Assembly: GCA_019638625.1 (NCBI GenBank)
Contig: JAHBTK010000001.1
Coordinates: 425,434-489,433 of the forward strand
Reading direction: 5' to 3'
Length of the DNA: 64,000 nucleotides
DNA from: Chitinophagaceae bacterium
Lineage (GTDB): Bacteria > Bacteroidota > Bacteroidia > Chitinophagales > Chitinophagaceae
Under the pieces are notes generated by a model. It was not told the origin of the DNA and did no database searches. It saw only the letters and a program-made list of their open reading frames with translations. The position numbers and the translations under genes are program-made. The first letter of the stretch is position 1, and every line of letters starts with the position of its first letter. Shown piece after piece: positions 37,347 through 47,284 of this stretch.

Positions 37347-39413
37347 ATGCAGTTGTTGGTAAAATATCACACCTATATTTCCCGGGTAGTTATCGGGTCC
37401 GGGATAATGCTGGGTATATGCGTTGCTAACGCAGGGCATGCCCAGGGTGGAACCGGCTATTTCGTTAAGGCGGAAAAATTGTTTACAGAAAAGAAATATT
37501 ATGAAGCAGCGCAGTATTATGAAAAGTATCTCGAAACCGAAAAAGGAAAAACTGTCCGTGCCACTCCCTTTGCCGTTTCCAAAAAATCGGCCGGAAAATC
37601 CAATCTCAGCTTACACAACGAGGCTGTGTATCGTTTGGCGGAAAGCTATAGAAAATTAAACGACTATACCAAAGCGGAAAAATATTATAGTGAAGCGGTC
37701 CTGTTTTCCCGGAAAGCCTATCCTGCGGCACAGTATTGGTATGGGGTGAGCTTACGTGCCAACCAAAAATATGATGAAGCCCTGCAGGCATTTGTTGCAT
37801 TCCAGGAGAATTATCACACCATGGATGAATTGCTTACGGGAGCGGACAAAGAAATCGCAAACCTCTCATTTGTAAAATCACAACAGGAGCGGTTGAAGGA
37901 TAAATTCACCATTACCAAACAAACGGTGAATGGCACTTCCGCTTATGCGGCCTCACTGCCTGTAAATAATGATGAAATTTATTTTACTTCCATCCATACA
38001 GACCTGAAAGCACAGAAGGAAAAAAAAGACTATTATGTGGCCCGCTTGTATAAGTCTGCATCGGTCGACAATAACGTTGAGTCCGCACCGGAGCGGGTAA
38101 CCATCCCGGGAGAAGCCGGTTATAATACCGGGCTGGCTACTTTTGCCAAAGGTGGCAAAAAAATGTTTTTTACCAAATGGAGTGTAGAAGATGGGGAAAC
38201 GGTATCGGCTATCTATAGCTCCGAAAAGACAGATACGGGCTGGTCGAAGCCGGTAAGATTGCCGGAACCCGTGAATGTAAAAGGCGCCAATTCCACCCAG
38301 CCATTTGTTACCGTGGATGAGAGCTACCTGTTGTTTTCTTCCGACAGAAAAGGAGGGGTAGGGAAATATGACCTGTGGTTTGCACACCTGGACAGGGATT
38401 GCAATGTGCTGAAGGTGACGAATATGGGTAATATGATCAATACGCCCGGTGATGATCTTGCACCTTCCTATCATACCCTCAGCCGGCATTTATTTTATTC
38501 CAGTAATGGCCGTGTAGGCATGGGTGGATTCGATATTTATTACGCCCGGGGTGATTTTCAGTTACTGAACTGGGAAACGCCGGAAAATGCCGGCGCTCCG
38601 ATCAACTCTTCCAGGGATGACCTTTACTATGTACCCACAGATGAAATCAATCCCTGGAATACCGGTCTCCTGAGTTCTGATAGGGATACGGATTGTTGCC
38701 TGGACCTATACTCGGTGAAACAAAATAATAAACAGTTTGTATCCGGGCTGGTGCTGGATTGCGAAACCCGCCGGCCGGTAGTGGATGCCATCGTAACAGT
38801 GAAGGATAACAAACGCGGAAAAATATTATTGAGCCGGTCAACCGGCGCAGATGGTTCCTATTCTTTTGAACTCAACAATACTTCGCAATTTGATATTGTG
38901 GCGGAAAAAAAAGGATTTGAAACTGCCAATAGTAATTTTATTCTGAAGTTTACAACGGAGGAAGAGCATTTCAGGAACAGGGATATTTGCCTGTCTCCCG
39001 TAGAAATAAGACCTTCCATACCGGAGGTGGATGATGTACTGGCCTCTTTGACCGAAGCCTCAACCCTTGCTAAATTCTCATTCAATAAATATTCTCTCAA
39101 CCAATCCTACTACCAGATGCTGGATTCGCTGGTGGCTATTATGGATCGTTACCCGGGAATCGTTATCGAAATAGGCGGGCATACGGACTCAAAAGGTTCA
39201 GAGGAGTATAACCTGAAGCTGGCGGAAAGCCGTGTAAACGCCTGTATCCAGTATTTGGTAAGAAAAGGAGTAAGCAGGAGCCGCCTGGTAGGAAAGGCCT
39301 ATGGGGAATGTTGCCCGCTGGAGCCTGAATATATGAATGGTGAAGATAATCCCGCCGGCCGCGAGCGCAACAGGAGGGTAGAGTATAAGCTGCTGCAGGG
39401 GAACCTGGAGTAA
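37347..39413 (+). CDS. OmpA family protein with TPR, PD40 and carboxypeptidase-like regulatory domains
   Basis: 688-residue envelope protein. A signal peptide (about 1-32, ending HAQ) is followed by TPR-like repeats (AEKLFTEKKYYEAAQYYEKY; YRKLNDYTKAEKYYSEAV), a WD40-like PD40 propeller at about 190-430 (YLLFSSDRKGGVGKYDLWF), a carboxypeptidase regulatory-like domain at about 463-540, and a C-terminal OmpA peptidoglycan-binding domain with GHTDSKGSEEYNLKLAESR at about 611. This is the architecture of PorE-like or SprF-associated OmpA proteins in Bacteroidota, which tether outer-membrane T9SS parts to peptidoglycan. Third gene of the T9SS operon. Confidence 0.94.
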   Translation: MQLLVKYHTYISRVVIGSGIMLGICVANAGHAQGGTGYFVKAEKLFTEKKYYEAAQYYEKYLETEKGKTVRATPFAVSKKSAGKSNLSLHNEAVYRLAESYRKLNDYTKAEKYYSEAVLFSRKAYPAAQYWYGVSLRANQKYDEALQAFVAFQENYHTMDELLTGADKEIANLSFVKSQQERLKDKFTITKQTVNGTSAYAASLPVNNDEIYFTSIHTDLKAQKEKKDYYVARLYKSASVDNNVESAPERVTIPGEAGYNTGLATFAKGGKKMFFTKWSVEDGETVSAIYSSEKTDTGWSKPVRLPEPVNVKGANSTQPFVTVDESYLLFSSDRKGGVGKYDLWFAHLDRDCNVLKVTNMGNMINTPGDDLAPSYHTLSRHLFYSSNGRVGMGGFDIYYARGDFQLLNWETPENAGAPINSSRDDLYYVPTDEINPWNTGLLSSDRDTDCCLDLYSVKQNNKQFVSGLVLDCETRRPVVDAIVTVKDNKRGKILLSRSTGADGSYSFELNNTSQFDIVAEKKGFETANSNFILKFTTEEEHFRNRDICLSPVEIRPSIPEVDDVLASLTEASTLAKFSFNKYSLNQSYYQMLDSLVAIMDRYPGIVIEIGGHTDSKGSEEYNLKLAESRVNACIQYLVRKGVSRSRLVGKAYGECCPLEPEYMNGEDNPAGRERNRRVEYKLLQGNLE

Positions 39414-39469
39414 GGTTATAACTTAAAGAAGACTGCGGAGAACGAAACCTTATAGATTCACATACCAAC

Positions 39470-39889
39470 TTAGTTACGCAGGCGATCAACGCTTTTGATC
39501 AGTTTCTGGTCATTGTAAATCCCTTTGATCGCGAGGATAATCAGTACCGGTATTAAAAAAAAGAATACCGAAGTGAGTGAAAAATTACCGGCGGTAAAGT
39601 CCTTTATTTTCAGGTAATACAGGAAAGCCAGCAATATATATAACAATAGGAATACCAGCGAAAGCTTTATCTGCAACGGACGGTTTTTATACAGGAATAT
39701 GGTGATCATCGCTATTAACCCTATTGCAATCGTTACAGTGAGGATCAGGAAATTGGCGCTGCCATTGAGAGCGGTAAACAGGTTGGCTCCGTTAAGCACT
39801 TTGGTGCCGGAATAAATATTGAACTTAACGGTGAGGAAGCTTAAAACACCTGCCAGCAGCAGCCATAGTGATTGTATACGTTGCAACAT
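39470..39889 (-). CDS. DUF4293 family membrane protein
   Basis: 139-residue inner-membrane protein with four helices (about 7-22, 45-67, 76-95, 106-124), opening MLQRIQSLWLLLAGVLSF, which is characteristic of the Bacteroidota-specific DUF4293 family. Function unknown. It follows glyA by 28 bases on the same strand, so it is probably the second gene of that operon. Converges on the OmpA gene with no obvious terminator in the 56 bases between. Confidence 0.9.
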   Translation of the reverse strand: MLQRIQSLWLLLAGVLSFLTVKFNIYSGTKVLNGANLFTALNGSANFLILTVTIAIGLIAMITIFLYKNRPLQIKLSLVFLLLYILLAFLYYLKIKDFTAGNFSLTSVFFFLIPVLIILAIKGIYNDQKLIKSVDRLRN

Positions 39890-39917
39890 AATTAAACCGG
39901 TTGGGTTTTTAAATTAA

Positions 39918-41198
39918 TTAACCAAGTTCAGGATAGAGGGGAAACCGTTCCATAAATTCATGTACCTGTTTTTTAATCTCCGCTATCTTTCCTTCATTTT
40001 CTACATCTTTCAGTACCGCATCTATCATTTCTACTACCGGTTCCATATCAGCTTCTTTCAATCCGCGTGTGGTAACAGCGGGTACGCCTACACGTATTCC
40101 CGAAGTTACGAAAGGACTTTTATCATCAAAAGGTACGGCGTTTTTATTAAGTGTGATATGCGCTTTGTCCAGTGTTTCCTGGGCTTTTTTACCGGTAAGG
40201 TTTTTATTTCTCAAATCGATCAGCATCAGGTGGTTGTCTGTGCCATTGCTGATGAGGTCATACCCTCTTTTCACAAAAGCCTGGGCCATTGCCTGGGCAT
40301 TGACGATTACCTGTTTTGCATAGGTGGTATAATCATCTGTCAAAATTTCGCCGAAGGAAATCGCTTTGGCAGCTATAACATGTTCCAGCGGACCTCCCTG
40401 AACACCCGGGAAAACAGCCAGGTCCAGCAACGCACTCATCGGCCGGATATTTCCTTTGGGGTCTTTTACACCCAGCGGATTATCAAAGTCGTTGCGCATC
40501 ATAATGATACCGCCTCTGGGACCACGCAGGGTTTTGTGCGTGGTGGAAGATACGATATGGCAGTGTTCAAAAGGATCGTTCAAAAGATTTTTGGCAATCA
40601 AACCGGCCGGGTGAGCAATGTCTGCCAGCACCAGGGCGCCTGTTTCATCGGCAATCGCCCTGATACGTTTGTAGTCCCAGTCACGACTGTAAGCTGAGGC
40701 GCCGCAGATGATCATTTTTGGTTTTTCCGCTTTGGCAACTGCTTCCATCTGGTCGTAATCTACCAGACCCGTTTCTTTTTTTACCCCATAGAAAACAGCC
40801 TGGTAGTTTTTGCCGCTGAAGTTTGCCGGACTGCCATGAGTAAGGTGTCCACCCATACTCAGGTCGAGTCCCAGTATTTTATCCCCTGCTTTCAGGCAGG
40901 CTAAAAAAACAGCCGTGTTGGCCTGTGCGCCACTGTGCGGTTGTACATTGGCCCAAGTGGCATTGAATATTTTTTTCAGCCGTTCGATGGCCAGTGTTTC
41001 TATTTCATCAATCACTTCACAACCGCCGTAAAACCGTTTGCCCGGGTATCCTTCCGCGTATTTATTGGTGAGAACAGACCCCATGGCCTGTATTACCTGC
41101 AATGATGTAAAGTTCTCAGAGGCAATCAGTTCTATTCCATGACGTTGACGATCCAATTCCTTATTTATCAGGTCGAAAACAGCGGTATCTTTTTTCAT
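39918..41198 (-). CDS. glyA: Serine hydroxymethyltransferase
   Basis: 426-residue PLP enzyme that interconverts serine and glycine with tetrahydrofolate, feeding one-carbon metabolism. Features: [16 protein letters not shown] near the N-terminus, [15 protein letters not shown], the [11 protein letters not shown] stretch, and the PLP-binding Lys in [13 protein letters not shown] at about 221. Length fits bacterial GlyA (about 417-430). ATG 41198 is used because the only upstream frame start lies within the promoter. The -7 box ends four bases before this ATG, implying an almost leaderless message. Confidence 0.97.
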   Translation of the reverse strand: MKKDTAVFDLINKELDRQRHGIELIASENFTSLQVIQAMGSVLTNKYAEGYPGKRFYGGCEVIDEIETLAIERLKKIFNATWANVQPHSGAQANTAVFLACLKAGDKILGLDLSMGGHLTHGSPANFSGKNYQAVFYGVKKETGLVDYDQMEAVAKAEKPKMIICGASAYSRDWDYKRIRAIADETGALVLADIAHPAGLIAKNLLNDPFEHCHIVSSTTHKTLRGPRGGIIMMRNDFDNPLGVKDPKGNIRPMSALLDLAVFPGVQGGPLEHVIAAKAISFGEILTDDYTTYAKQVIVNAQAMAQAFVKRGYDLISNGTDNHLMLIDLRNKNLTGKKAQETLDKAHITLNKNAVPFDDKSPFVTSGIRVGVPAVTTRGLKEADMEPVVEMIDAVLKDVENEGKIAEIKKQVHEFMERFPLYPELG

Positions 41199-41202
41199 GG
41201 CG

Positions 41203-41233
41203 CAAAAATAGGACAAGCCTCTTGTTTTACAAA
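41203..41233 (-). promoter_or_regulatory. Promoter, Bacteroidota type, for glyA
   Basis: Minus strand: TTTG (complement of 41230-41233), a 19-base spacer, and TATTTTTG (complement of 41203-41210). Both boxes match the Bacteroidota consensus exactly. The expected transcription start falls within a few bases of ATG 41198. Confidence 0.62.
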
Positions 41234-41277
41234 TTTGATTTGTTCGTGGGGGGTGACAGGCATGGGGTGGCAGCGCA

Positions 41278-43329
41278 TCAGTTCACGAAGTTCCAGAAAA
41301 TACCAAAGCGGTAGAAAAATCCGGCATAGGGATATAGGGGCGCTGCAAAATTGTTGTTCAGGAAACTGAATCCGCGGTTTACATCTACCGTATTCAGGTT
41401 TTCAGCCCGCAGATAGGCGGTAAAGCTTCTTATCCTGAAATGAAGAAAGGCAGCTATATCGGGCAGGTTGGAGACCCTCACCTCTTTTTGCGGGAAAAAC
41501 TGTCCGGTTACCGGGGAGTAGTTATCAGGTGTATAGGCCGTATAGTAACGGCTGTCCAGTCCTGTGGCAATATTCAGGTTTTTGAAAAACCGTCCCTGGA
41601 ATACCAGCCGGTTCCGGGTATATAAAAGAGGAAGGTTTACGGGCGTGTTGCCGGCGGTTTGCTGGGCTACCACGTCGATGTACCAATGCCAGTGCCTGCT
41701 TATCGGGAAATCTTTGCTGGCTTTTATCTGTAGTACGTTGAATACGCTGCTTTGCTCAACCTCTGTAAAATTTTTGAAATAGGTATAATTTCCTACCAGA
41801 AAGTAGTGCCCGCTGAGCGACATTTTCAGCGCCGGCAGGTCCAGGTTGCCGAATATATGTGTGATATTCTCCTTATTGGTGCCGTCCGGTGGGGTAACTA
41901 CCGGGTACCCTGTAGCATTACGCATTAGGTAGGAAGGGGTTCGGTTGGTATTCTGAAATCCCAGTTGAAGAAAGCCGATCTTCCGGCTGATCTGTCGTTG
42001 CAGGCTCAGGTAGGCCTGGTAATCGCCTGCATTGAAGCCGGCGATATGCATCTGTCCGTTCAGTTCAATATCCCATTTCCGGTTGCGGGTCCTGTTCCGG
42101 TATTCACCGTGAAGGAAGAAGTTAAAAGGGCGGTCCTGGACCAGTCCGTTCCATTGTGTCGCCAGGTTCTGCGCTGCGGCGCCTACTCTCAGGAACTGCT
42201 GCTGGTTTTTTATGTCCGGAAACGAATAGATAGAAATGTCGTTGATCAGTTCCGTCCATTTCTGGCTGAATCTTACGGTATCAATTTCCACGGGAGGGAA
42301 TGGTACGGTGGTATAGGACAATAACATATCGTAATTCTTCCGGTAAAAGGCTGAATCAGGGTCCACATCCTGGAAAAGGTACCCGTAACTGTTATACTGC
42401 ACCGTATGTTCGAACCTGAACCTGGGATAAAACAGTTTGATCACGGAGGAGTCTGTAACCACTGAATCTTTCTTCCCGAAATCGTATTGCTGGCGAAGCA
42501 GAAAGTTAAAATCGGTGTACCTGTTACCTGTTTTTAAGGCTGTATTGAATACGTCCATACTTCTCAGGGAGCTATTGGAGGTATTTATCGGGATGGTAAA
42601 CCTGTCGTAGTAACTGGTAGTAGCTTTGGAAGTAATAAAAGTGTCGTTGGCTATTCCCCCGTTTTCTGCAGACTGCAGGCTGTTGCGCAGGGCTATCAGA
42701 TAGAGGTTGTAGCGTTTGTTAGGCGACTGGTAGTTGGTATTGAACCGGAGGCTGGAATGGTTGGCGTTCTGGCTTTTAAAAAAGCCCGGCGAATTGATCA
42801 GCCGGAACTGGAAAGCAAAGTTCCAGTTGGGTCGTATGTTTTGGGTATGTACCACGTTGATCATCTGCTCCTGGCGGGAGCCCAGTTGATAACCCAGTTC
42901 GGTAAAAGGTCTTGTGGTGGTGAAAAACCGGGTGTCTTCTGTACGGAATCCATAAATATCAAATGCATGAAACCCAGGGTCCCATCCTGCCCGCATGATC
43001 GGGTTGAAGAGCAGCGATTTGGCAGCATTGCCGTTATTGCCCAGCCACATGTATTCAGGTTTGAGTGGTACCCTGTTGTAATAGTCCGTCAGCGAGGAAT
43101 CGAATGTATAGGTTCGTACCGTATCAAGGTATTTAAACCGGATGCTTACGGAGTCTGCAAAGGGATCCCTTTTTTCAAATTGAAGAGAGTCGCCTCCGCC
43201 TCTGCCGCCCCCGCCACCACCTCCACCAAAATTCCTGAGATTACCCAGTCTTCCGGGAAGCTGGGCAAATACCGGCACAGATACAAAAAGTAAGAGGATG
43301 AGAAATATGTTTCTTTTACTGCTTTTCAA
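41278..43329 (-). CDS. Putative outer-membrane porin (Porin_10 family)
   Basis: 683-residue outer-membrane protein. Signal peptide about 1-22 ([14 protein letters not shown]), then a glycine-rich segment ([12 protein letters not shown]) at about 35-47 before a long beta-barrel with alternating aromatic strands, ending in Tyr/Phe-rich [13 protein letters not shown]. The motif [15 protein letters not shown] and the layout match the Bacteroidota 'putative porin' family. The frame is closed by TAA five codons before TTG 43329 and contains no ATG ahead of the signal peptide, so TTG is the start. Follows the phosphorylase gene by 63 bases. Solute unknown. Confidence 0.9.
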   Translation of the reverse strand: MKSSKRNIFLILLLFVSVPVFAQLPGRLGNLRNFGGGGGGGGRGGGDSLQFEKRDPFADSVSIRFKYLDTVRTYTFDSSLTDYYNRVPLKPEYMWLGNNGNAAKSLLFNPIMRAGWDPGFHAFDIYGFRTEDTRFFTTTRPFTELGYQLGSRQEQMINVVHTQNIRPNWNFAFQFRLINSPGFFKSQNANHSSLRFNTNYQSPNKRYNLYLIALRNSLQSAENGGIANDTFITSKATTSYYDRFTIPINTSNSSLRSMDVFNTALKTGNRYTDFNFLLRQQYDFGKKDSVVTDSSVIKLFYPRFRFEHTVQYNSYGYLFQDVDPDSAFYRKNYDMLLSYTTVPFPPVEIDTVRFSQKWTELINDISIYSFPDIKNQQQFLRVGAAAQNLATQWNGLVQDRPFNFFLHGEYRNRTRNRKWDIELNGQMHIAGFNAGDYQAYLSLQRQISRKIGFLQLGFQNTNRTPSYLMRNATGYPVVTPPDGTNKENITHIFGNLDLPALKMSLSGHYFLVGNYTYFKNFTEVEQSSVFNVLQIKASKDFPISRHWHWYIDVVAQQTAGNTPVNLPLLYTRNRLVFQGRFFKNLNIATGLDSRYYTAYTPDNYSPVTGQFFPQKEVRVSNLPDIAAFLHFRIRSFTAYLRAENLNTVDVNRGFSFLNNNFAAPLYPYAGFFYRFGIFWNFVN

Positions 43330-43392
43330 ACAACAACCGGTTTATTAAACACGTGGCGCAAAATACCCCAAATAATTACAATTATAGTTCTT

Positions 43393-44214
43393 TCAGATGG
43401 CTTTAACTAACTCTTTAAAAAGAGCAGACAGTTTTGGCCCGGCGGCCCTGGCTGCCTGCAGTACATCTTCATGCGTGATGATGTTTTCCTCCTCCCGGAT
43501 GCCCAGGTCTGTTACCACACTTGCGCAAAACACCCGCATACCTGCATGTACCGCTACTATGGTTTCCTGCACCGTACTCATGCCTACCACGTCAGCTCCC
43601 ATCCGGTATATCATTTTGTATTCGGCCCGGGTTTCAAATGACGGCCCGGTAACGCCAAAATATACACCCGACCGCAACTCCAACCCCAATTGTTTGCCTA
43701 TTTCCCGGGCTTTTGTTGTTAATACTTTTGAATAAGGTTCGCTCATATCCGGGAAGCGGGTGCCGAAGATATCTTCATTTTTACCAACCAGCGGATTTAC
43801 GATCGCCAGGCCGATATGGTCGGTGATCAGAACAATGTCTCCTATCTGAAAGGATGAATTTACTGCCCCGGCCGCATTGCTGAGCAATAATGTTTCCACT
43901 CCCAGCAGTTTCATTACCCGAACCGGAAGCGTTACTTCCTGCGGTGAATACCCCTCATAATAATGAAACCTGCCGGACATCGCCAGTATCTTCTTATCGC
44001 CGATGGCGCCGGCAATCAGTTTGCCGGAATGACCTTCCACGGTGGATACAGGGAAATTCGGGATGGCCTCATAGGGTATTTCCGCGTCTATGGTTATTTC
44101 ATTAACAAAATCTCCCAGTCCGCTGCCTAAGATCAGTCCTGTTGTAATGGGTGTTGGTATCCGCTGCCGGATATAAGCAACGGCCGTCTGGATATCGTGC
44201 AATAAATTGCTCAT
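43393..44214 (-). CDS. Purine-nucleoside phosphorylase
   Basis: 273-residue enzyme of the PNP/MTAP family that splits purine nucleosides with phosphate for base salvage. Motifs: GLILGSGLGDFVNEI with the phosphate loop, FPVSTVEGHSGKL, GRFHYYEGYSP, NAAGAVNSSFQIGDIVLI, and the base-binding GPSFETRAE and GMSTVQETI. The trimeric (class I, about 270-290 residues) type is indicated. ATG 44214 preferred over an upstream frame start that would begin before the promoter's -7 box. Leads a probable operon with the porin gene. Confidence 0.95.
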   Translation of the reverse strand: MSNLLHDIQTAVAYIRQRIPTPITTGLILGSGLGDFVNEITIDAEIPYEAIPNFPVSTVEGHSGKLIAGAIGDKKILAMSGRFHYYEGYSPQEVTLPVRVMKLLGVETLLLSNAAGAVNSSFQIGDIVLITDHIGLAIVNPLVGKNEDIFGTRFPDMSEPYSKVLTTKAREIGKQLGLELRSGVYFGVTGPSFETRAEYKMIYRMGADVVGMSTVQETIVAVHAGMRVFCASVVTDLGIREEENIITHEDVLQAARAAGPKLSALFKELVKAI

Positions 44215-44230
44215 GTAAAAAATATGGCGG

Positions 44231-44260
44231 CAAAGATAACAAATAGAGTTGCACCCCAAA
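44231..44260 (-). promoter_or_regulatory. Promoter, Bacteroidota type, for the phosphorylase gene
   Basis: Minus strand: TTTG (complement of 44257-44260), an 18-base spacer, and TATCTTTG (complement of 44231-44238). Both boxes match the consensus exactly, giving a short leader of around 10 bases before ATG 44214. Confidence 0.6.
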
Positions 44261-44774
44261 GTAATTAGCCGTCAGAAGGGCGCATTTTCAAATTCGCAAT
44301 AAGGAAACAGCCAGCAAGGATAGGGCGACAACGAGTATGTCCCCTGCTCCGAAAGGAGTCCGGAGTCCTTCGGACTGGCGGGGGTTGAAGTATAGCGTTA
44401 AATCAAATCTGCAATAGAGGGGTGGATATCCTCCCCCGTAGCAAATTGCTGATGATGCGGGTTACAGCCCCCTCCCGAGGGGGACATGACACTGGCTGAT
44501 GATAATGTTTTGAGAATAAAACAGTCAAACTACTGTTGCTAATCGGAAAGTCAGCAAATAATTATAAAGCGAAAATTTGAACTTTTCTCACCGAAGGTAA
44601 ATACACCCTGCGTCAGAATGCTGCCTGTTGGCATATGCGCAATAAATCCTTTTCAGTGGCCGTGCTCCGTGTTTATCGAAGAAAACCAGCCTTTTATCGA
44701 AAACTTAATACTTTATAAACATAAAATTCCGTTAGGCCTGCAAACCATTGGATTCTTTTAAACGTCCCTATGTT
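44261..44774. repeat. Hairpin-rich intergenic region
   Basis: About 510 bases without a credible gene. Contains ATTTTCAAATTCGC (44283), the dyad AGTCCG...CGGACT at 44357-44376 within a C-rich/G-rich pair (CCCCTGC...GCGGGGG), and CCCCCTC-CC-GAGGGGG at 44468-44483. The TTTGAAAAT-type phrase links it to the elements near 6450 and 17000. No coding potential apart from the small gene at the right end. Confidence 0.55.
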
Positions 44775-44969
44775 ATGATCGCGAAAAAATTAAGGTTGTT
44801 TTTGTTGGTGATAGTCCTGCCGGCGGTACTGATCCTGATGGCAGGATATATGAACAAAACAAATACCTGCCCTGAAAAACAGGATGGTGCTACAAAAGAA
44901 TGCAGTCAATGTGGAAAGCATTGCAGCGGACATTCTGATGTGCCGGAAAATAAAACAGCCACCCGGTAA
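44775..44969 (+). CDS. Small membrane-anchored Cys-rich protein, uncharacterised
   Basis: 64-residue product with one hydrophobic segment at about 6-24 (LRLFLLVIVLPAVLILMAGY) and a hydrophilic tail containing four Cys (NTCPEK, then CSQCGKHCSGH). The C-x2-C-x3-C arrangement with a His suggests metal or haem-like binding, but there is no C-x2-C-H. I do not recognise a family. A terminator whose loop includes the stop codon and the isolated position support a real short gene; ATG 44775 preferred over TTG nine codons earlier. Confidence 0.55.
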   Translation: MIAKKLRLFLLVIVLPAVLILMAGYMNKTNTCPEKQDGATKECSQCGKHCSGHSDVPENKTATR

Positions 44970-44983
44970 GAGTGGCCGTTTTT
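44958..44983 (+). terminator. Rho-independent terminator of the small Cys-rich gene
   Basis: GCCAC (44958-44962), nine-base loop, GTGGC (44972-44976), then CGTTTTT. The stop codon TAA at 44967-44969 lies in the loop. A second dyad TTCTCTT-TAATT-AAGAGAA at 44994-45012 overlaps the stop codon of the convergent DUF2911 gene. Confidence 0.6.
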
Positions 44984-44999
44984 GGTTTATTAATTCTCT

Positions 45000-45833
45000 T
45001 TAATTAAGAGAACTAATCAGCTTGTTATTTAAAGCGACATAATCCTCATTTTGTGCCGTAGCTGCCAGTTCTTTTGATTTGCTGGCGGAAGCGATCGCCT
45101 CTTTTTTCCTGCCCAATTTAGCTTCGCATTGTGCTTTCTGGTATAATACCCAATAGGCTTTCGGGTCCTGTGCTGCTGCTTTCTGGAACCAGGTCAGCGC
45201 CTTGTTCAGGTCTTTGTTATTATCCAGGTAAAAGGAGGCCGCCTGGAAGTAAGGAAAACCTTCTTTGCCTTCCAACTGGGATATCTGTGCGGAAACTTTT
45301 GAAGTTATATCGGTAGTGATGGGTACCAGTACAACCGTTCTGTCCCAGCCTATCACCAATTGCATGGAAGATGGTAAGATGGCATCAAAGGAAATGGTAA
45401 ATGACTCCAGGGAAAACGGGAGTTCATTTGTCGGCGCCGTAACCCGTACAACGTCTTCTGACTCTTTGTAAGCAGCCGGACTTGTTACATTGGTTTGTTT
45501 GGACAATATTACCGTCCATTCATTGGCACCGGGGATAGTGAGCAACCCGTATTTACCGGCGGCTACTTTTTTACCTCCGAAAGTAATTTCTTCGCCAAAA
45601 GTAATGGTGGTAGCAGCATTCGCTCCGGTGCGCCATACTTTTCCGTAAGGCACCAGTTCACCCATAATGTTCCTGTTCTTTTTGGCGGGGCGGCTATAGG
45701 ATACTTCCACATTTGACAACCCGAATTCCTGTTTCAGCTCCTGGCGGGGAGAAGCTGTGGGCGTCTTTAATTGCTGGGCCTGGGTAAAATAAACAAGACC
45801 TGAAAGAGCGGCAAGTAAAAATAGTTTTTTCAT
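45000..45833 (-). CDS. DUF2911 family exported protein with TPR-like tail
   Basis: 277-residue exported protein: signal peptide about 1-19 (FLLAALSGLVYFTQA-Q), DUF2911 domain at about 25-170 with the family hallmarks PRQELKQEFGLSNVEVSYSR, GKVWRTGANAATTI and KKVAAGKYGLLTIPG, then a helical region with a TPR-like repeat (LNKALTWFQKAAAQDPKAYW; QKAQCEAKLGRKKEAIA). DUF2911 proteins are common and uncharacterised in Bacteroidota. Located in the periplasm or outer surface (inference); role unknown. Confidence 0.92.
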   Translation of the reverse strand: MKKLFLLAALSGLVYFTQAQQLKTPTASPRQELKQEFGLSNVEVSYSRPAKKNRNIMGELVPYGKVWRTGANAATTITFGEEITFGGKKVAAGKYGLLTIPGANEWTVILSKQTNVTSPAAYKESEDVVRVTAPTNELPFSLESFTISFDAILPSSMQLVIGWDRTVVLVPITTDITSKVSAQISQLEGKEGFPYFQAASFYLDNNKDLNKALTWFQKAAAQDPKAYWVLYQKAQCEAKLGRKKEAIASASKSKELAATAQNEDYVALNNKLISSLN

Positions 45834-45953
45834 TGTGCTATGTTTAGTTGGTTAAATAGTATGTTAACGGTAAGGATAACGGGGCGAAGATAATATATAC
45901 CTTGTTGTTATCGAGCCGGATATGTTAAAATAAATAGAAGAATTTTATACCTG

Positions 45954-47273
45954 TCAGAACTGGATGGTAACCGTGGTTCTTATAGGTTTGACGCTGTTGC
46001 GGAGTTTCCAGGCGGGTCCTTCTTTTATAAGCCTGATCGCTTCCCGGTTGCAGCCCGGGCAGGTAGAGTGGTCTACGCGGATGTCGTATATATGTCCGGT
46101 AGGAGTGATCATAAAGGAGACATCCACATACCCGAAGAAGTTGCCGGTCAGCCGTACGTTATTCAGCAGGTAGATATCATAGTTCGCCCATCCGTCGCTG
46201 GGCTCTGCTTCGGGTTCTTTACTTTCCTCGTCAGTGCTGTCCTGCTTATTATCTTGTTTTTTCGCGTTGCCTGTAAGCGATTTCTTTTTCTGACTGCCAT
46301 AGCCTACTACCACTACTTCCTGGAGACTGCTGCCGGAAGCATCCAGCTTCACGGCCGCAGGACCAGCGGCGGCGACCAGCCGAATGTTTTTTTCTTCATA
46401 CCCTACCGATTTGATATGGGCATCCAGCGAGCTGTCGCCCGCAATGATCCGGAAATGCCCGCCGGCGTCGGTATAGGTATTTATATTGGCATTTTGAGCA
46501 GAAATATTTACAAAAGGCAGTGGTTTGTTGTTAACATCCGTTACCGTTCCCGAGAAGATATGCACCGCAATATGCTCCTTCGGAGCCTGCCTGTTCAATC
46601 CGGGTGCTTCGGAGGGCGCCTTCCCTGCTTCCCGGGAAGCCTGCACAGGTGCGCTGACAATTGATCGTGCCGCATCGTTTTGATTAACTTCCTGTTTTTT
46701 TTCAGCGGCAGGCCGCGTTGCCGGCTGAACTTGCACGGGAGACGGTTTATCCGCCCGGGCAACATCGGCGGTATTATCAGCTTTGGCAGATGGCGTTTTC
46801 TTTTCTTCCGGGGAGCTGTTTTCCGGTTCTGCAATGGCAGTTGCCTGTTCTTCTTTGGCTTCCTCAGTATCTTTTACTTCCGGGGGCGGTGGTACGCTAT
46901 CGGCAACGATGTCCTCCTGCTTATGCTGTGCTATGTTTTTTTCGGAACCGGGATTCAATAAAAACCAGGTAGCGCCGGAACCAAGGACCAGCAATATGGC
47001 AGCGGCAACGGCCAGCCAGCGGTTTTTACGGGACGGTGGTAATGAAACTATTTTCTTTTCCGTTTTTTGCGTCAACCTGCGGGAAAGCTCCTGCATAGGT
47101 TCGGTCACTGAGGGCGCCGGAGCAGTCATATAGCCTTCCACGGCCTCTGCCAGAAACGGGTCGTCCTGCATGTCTTTTTCAAGCGCATACATTTCAGCAG
47201 GCGTCATCTTACCCGAAACATACCGTTCTATGTCGTCGGACGAATATTTTTTTATATGGTTGCTGCCAGGCAT
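45954..47273 (-). CDS. Anti-sigma-like membrane protein with CarboxypepD_reg, SusC-plug-like motif and TonB C-terminal domain
   Basis: 439 residues. A cytoplasmic N-terminus (SSDDIERYVSGKMTPAEMYA) resembles anti-sigma factor N-termini. TM helix at about 85-107, a long Pro/Ala/Glu/Lys-rich periplasm-spanning linker, a carboxypeptidase regulatory-like domain at about 236-310, then SLQEVVVVGYGSQKKKSL at about 316 (as in SusC plug regions) and a TonB_C-like domain at about 370-439 (GYVDVSFMITPTGHIYDIRV). It starts 11 bases after the ECF sigma gene, so it is probably its membrane partner. The combination of anti-sigma and TonB parts suggests a one-protein signalling link to an outer-membrane receptor (inference). 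Confidence 0.85.
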   Translation of the reverse strand: MPGSNHIKKYSSDDIERYVSGKMTPAEMYALEKDMQDDPFLAEAVEGYMTAPAPSVTEPMQELSRRLTQKTEKKIVSLPPSRKNRWLAVAAAILLVLGSGATWFLLNPGSEKNIAQHKQEDIVADSVPPPPEVKDTEEAKEEQATAIAEPENSSPEEKKTPSAKADNTADVARADKPSPVQVQPATRPAAEKKQEVNQNDAARSIVSAPVQASREAGKAPSEAPGLNRQAPKEHIAVHIFSGTVTDVNNKPLPFVNISAQNANINTYTDAGGHFRIIAGDSSLDAHIKSVGYEEKNIRLVAAAGPAAVKLDASGSSLQEVVVVGYGSQKKKSLTGNAKKQDNKQDSTDEESKEPEAEPSDGWANYDIYLLNNVRLTGNFFGYVDVSFMITPTGHIYDIRVDHSTCPGCNREAIRLIKEGPAWKLRNSVKPIRTTVTIQF

Positions 47274-47284
47274 TTTTTTGCTTC

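Noticed and set aside
39960..40697. 245-codon open frame antisense to glyA
   Set aside because: It lies completely within a conserved gene and its composition (Phe/Tyr/His-rich) is typical of a shadow frame.
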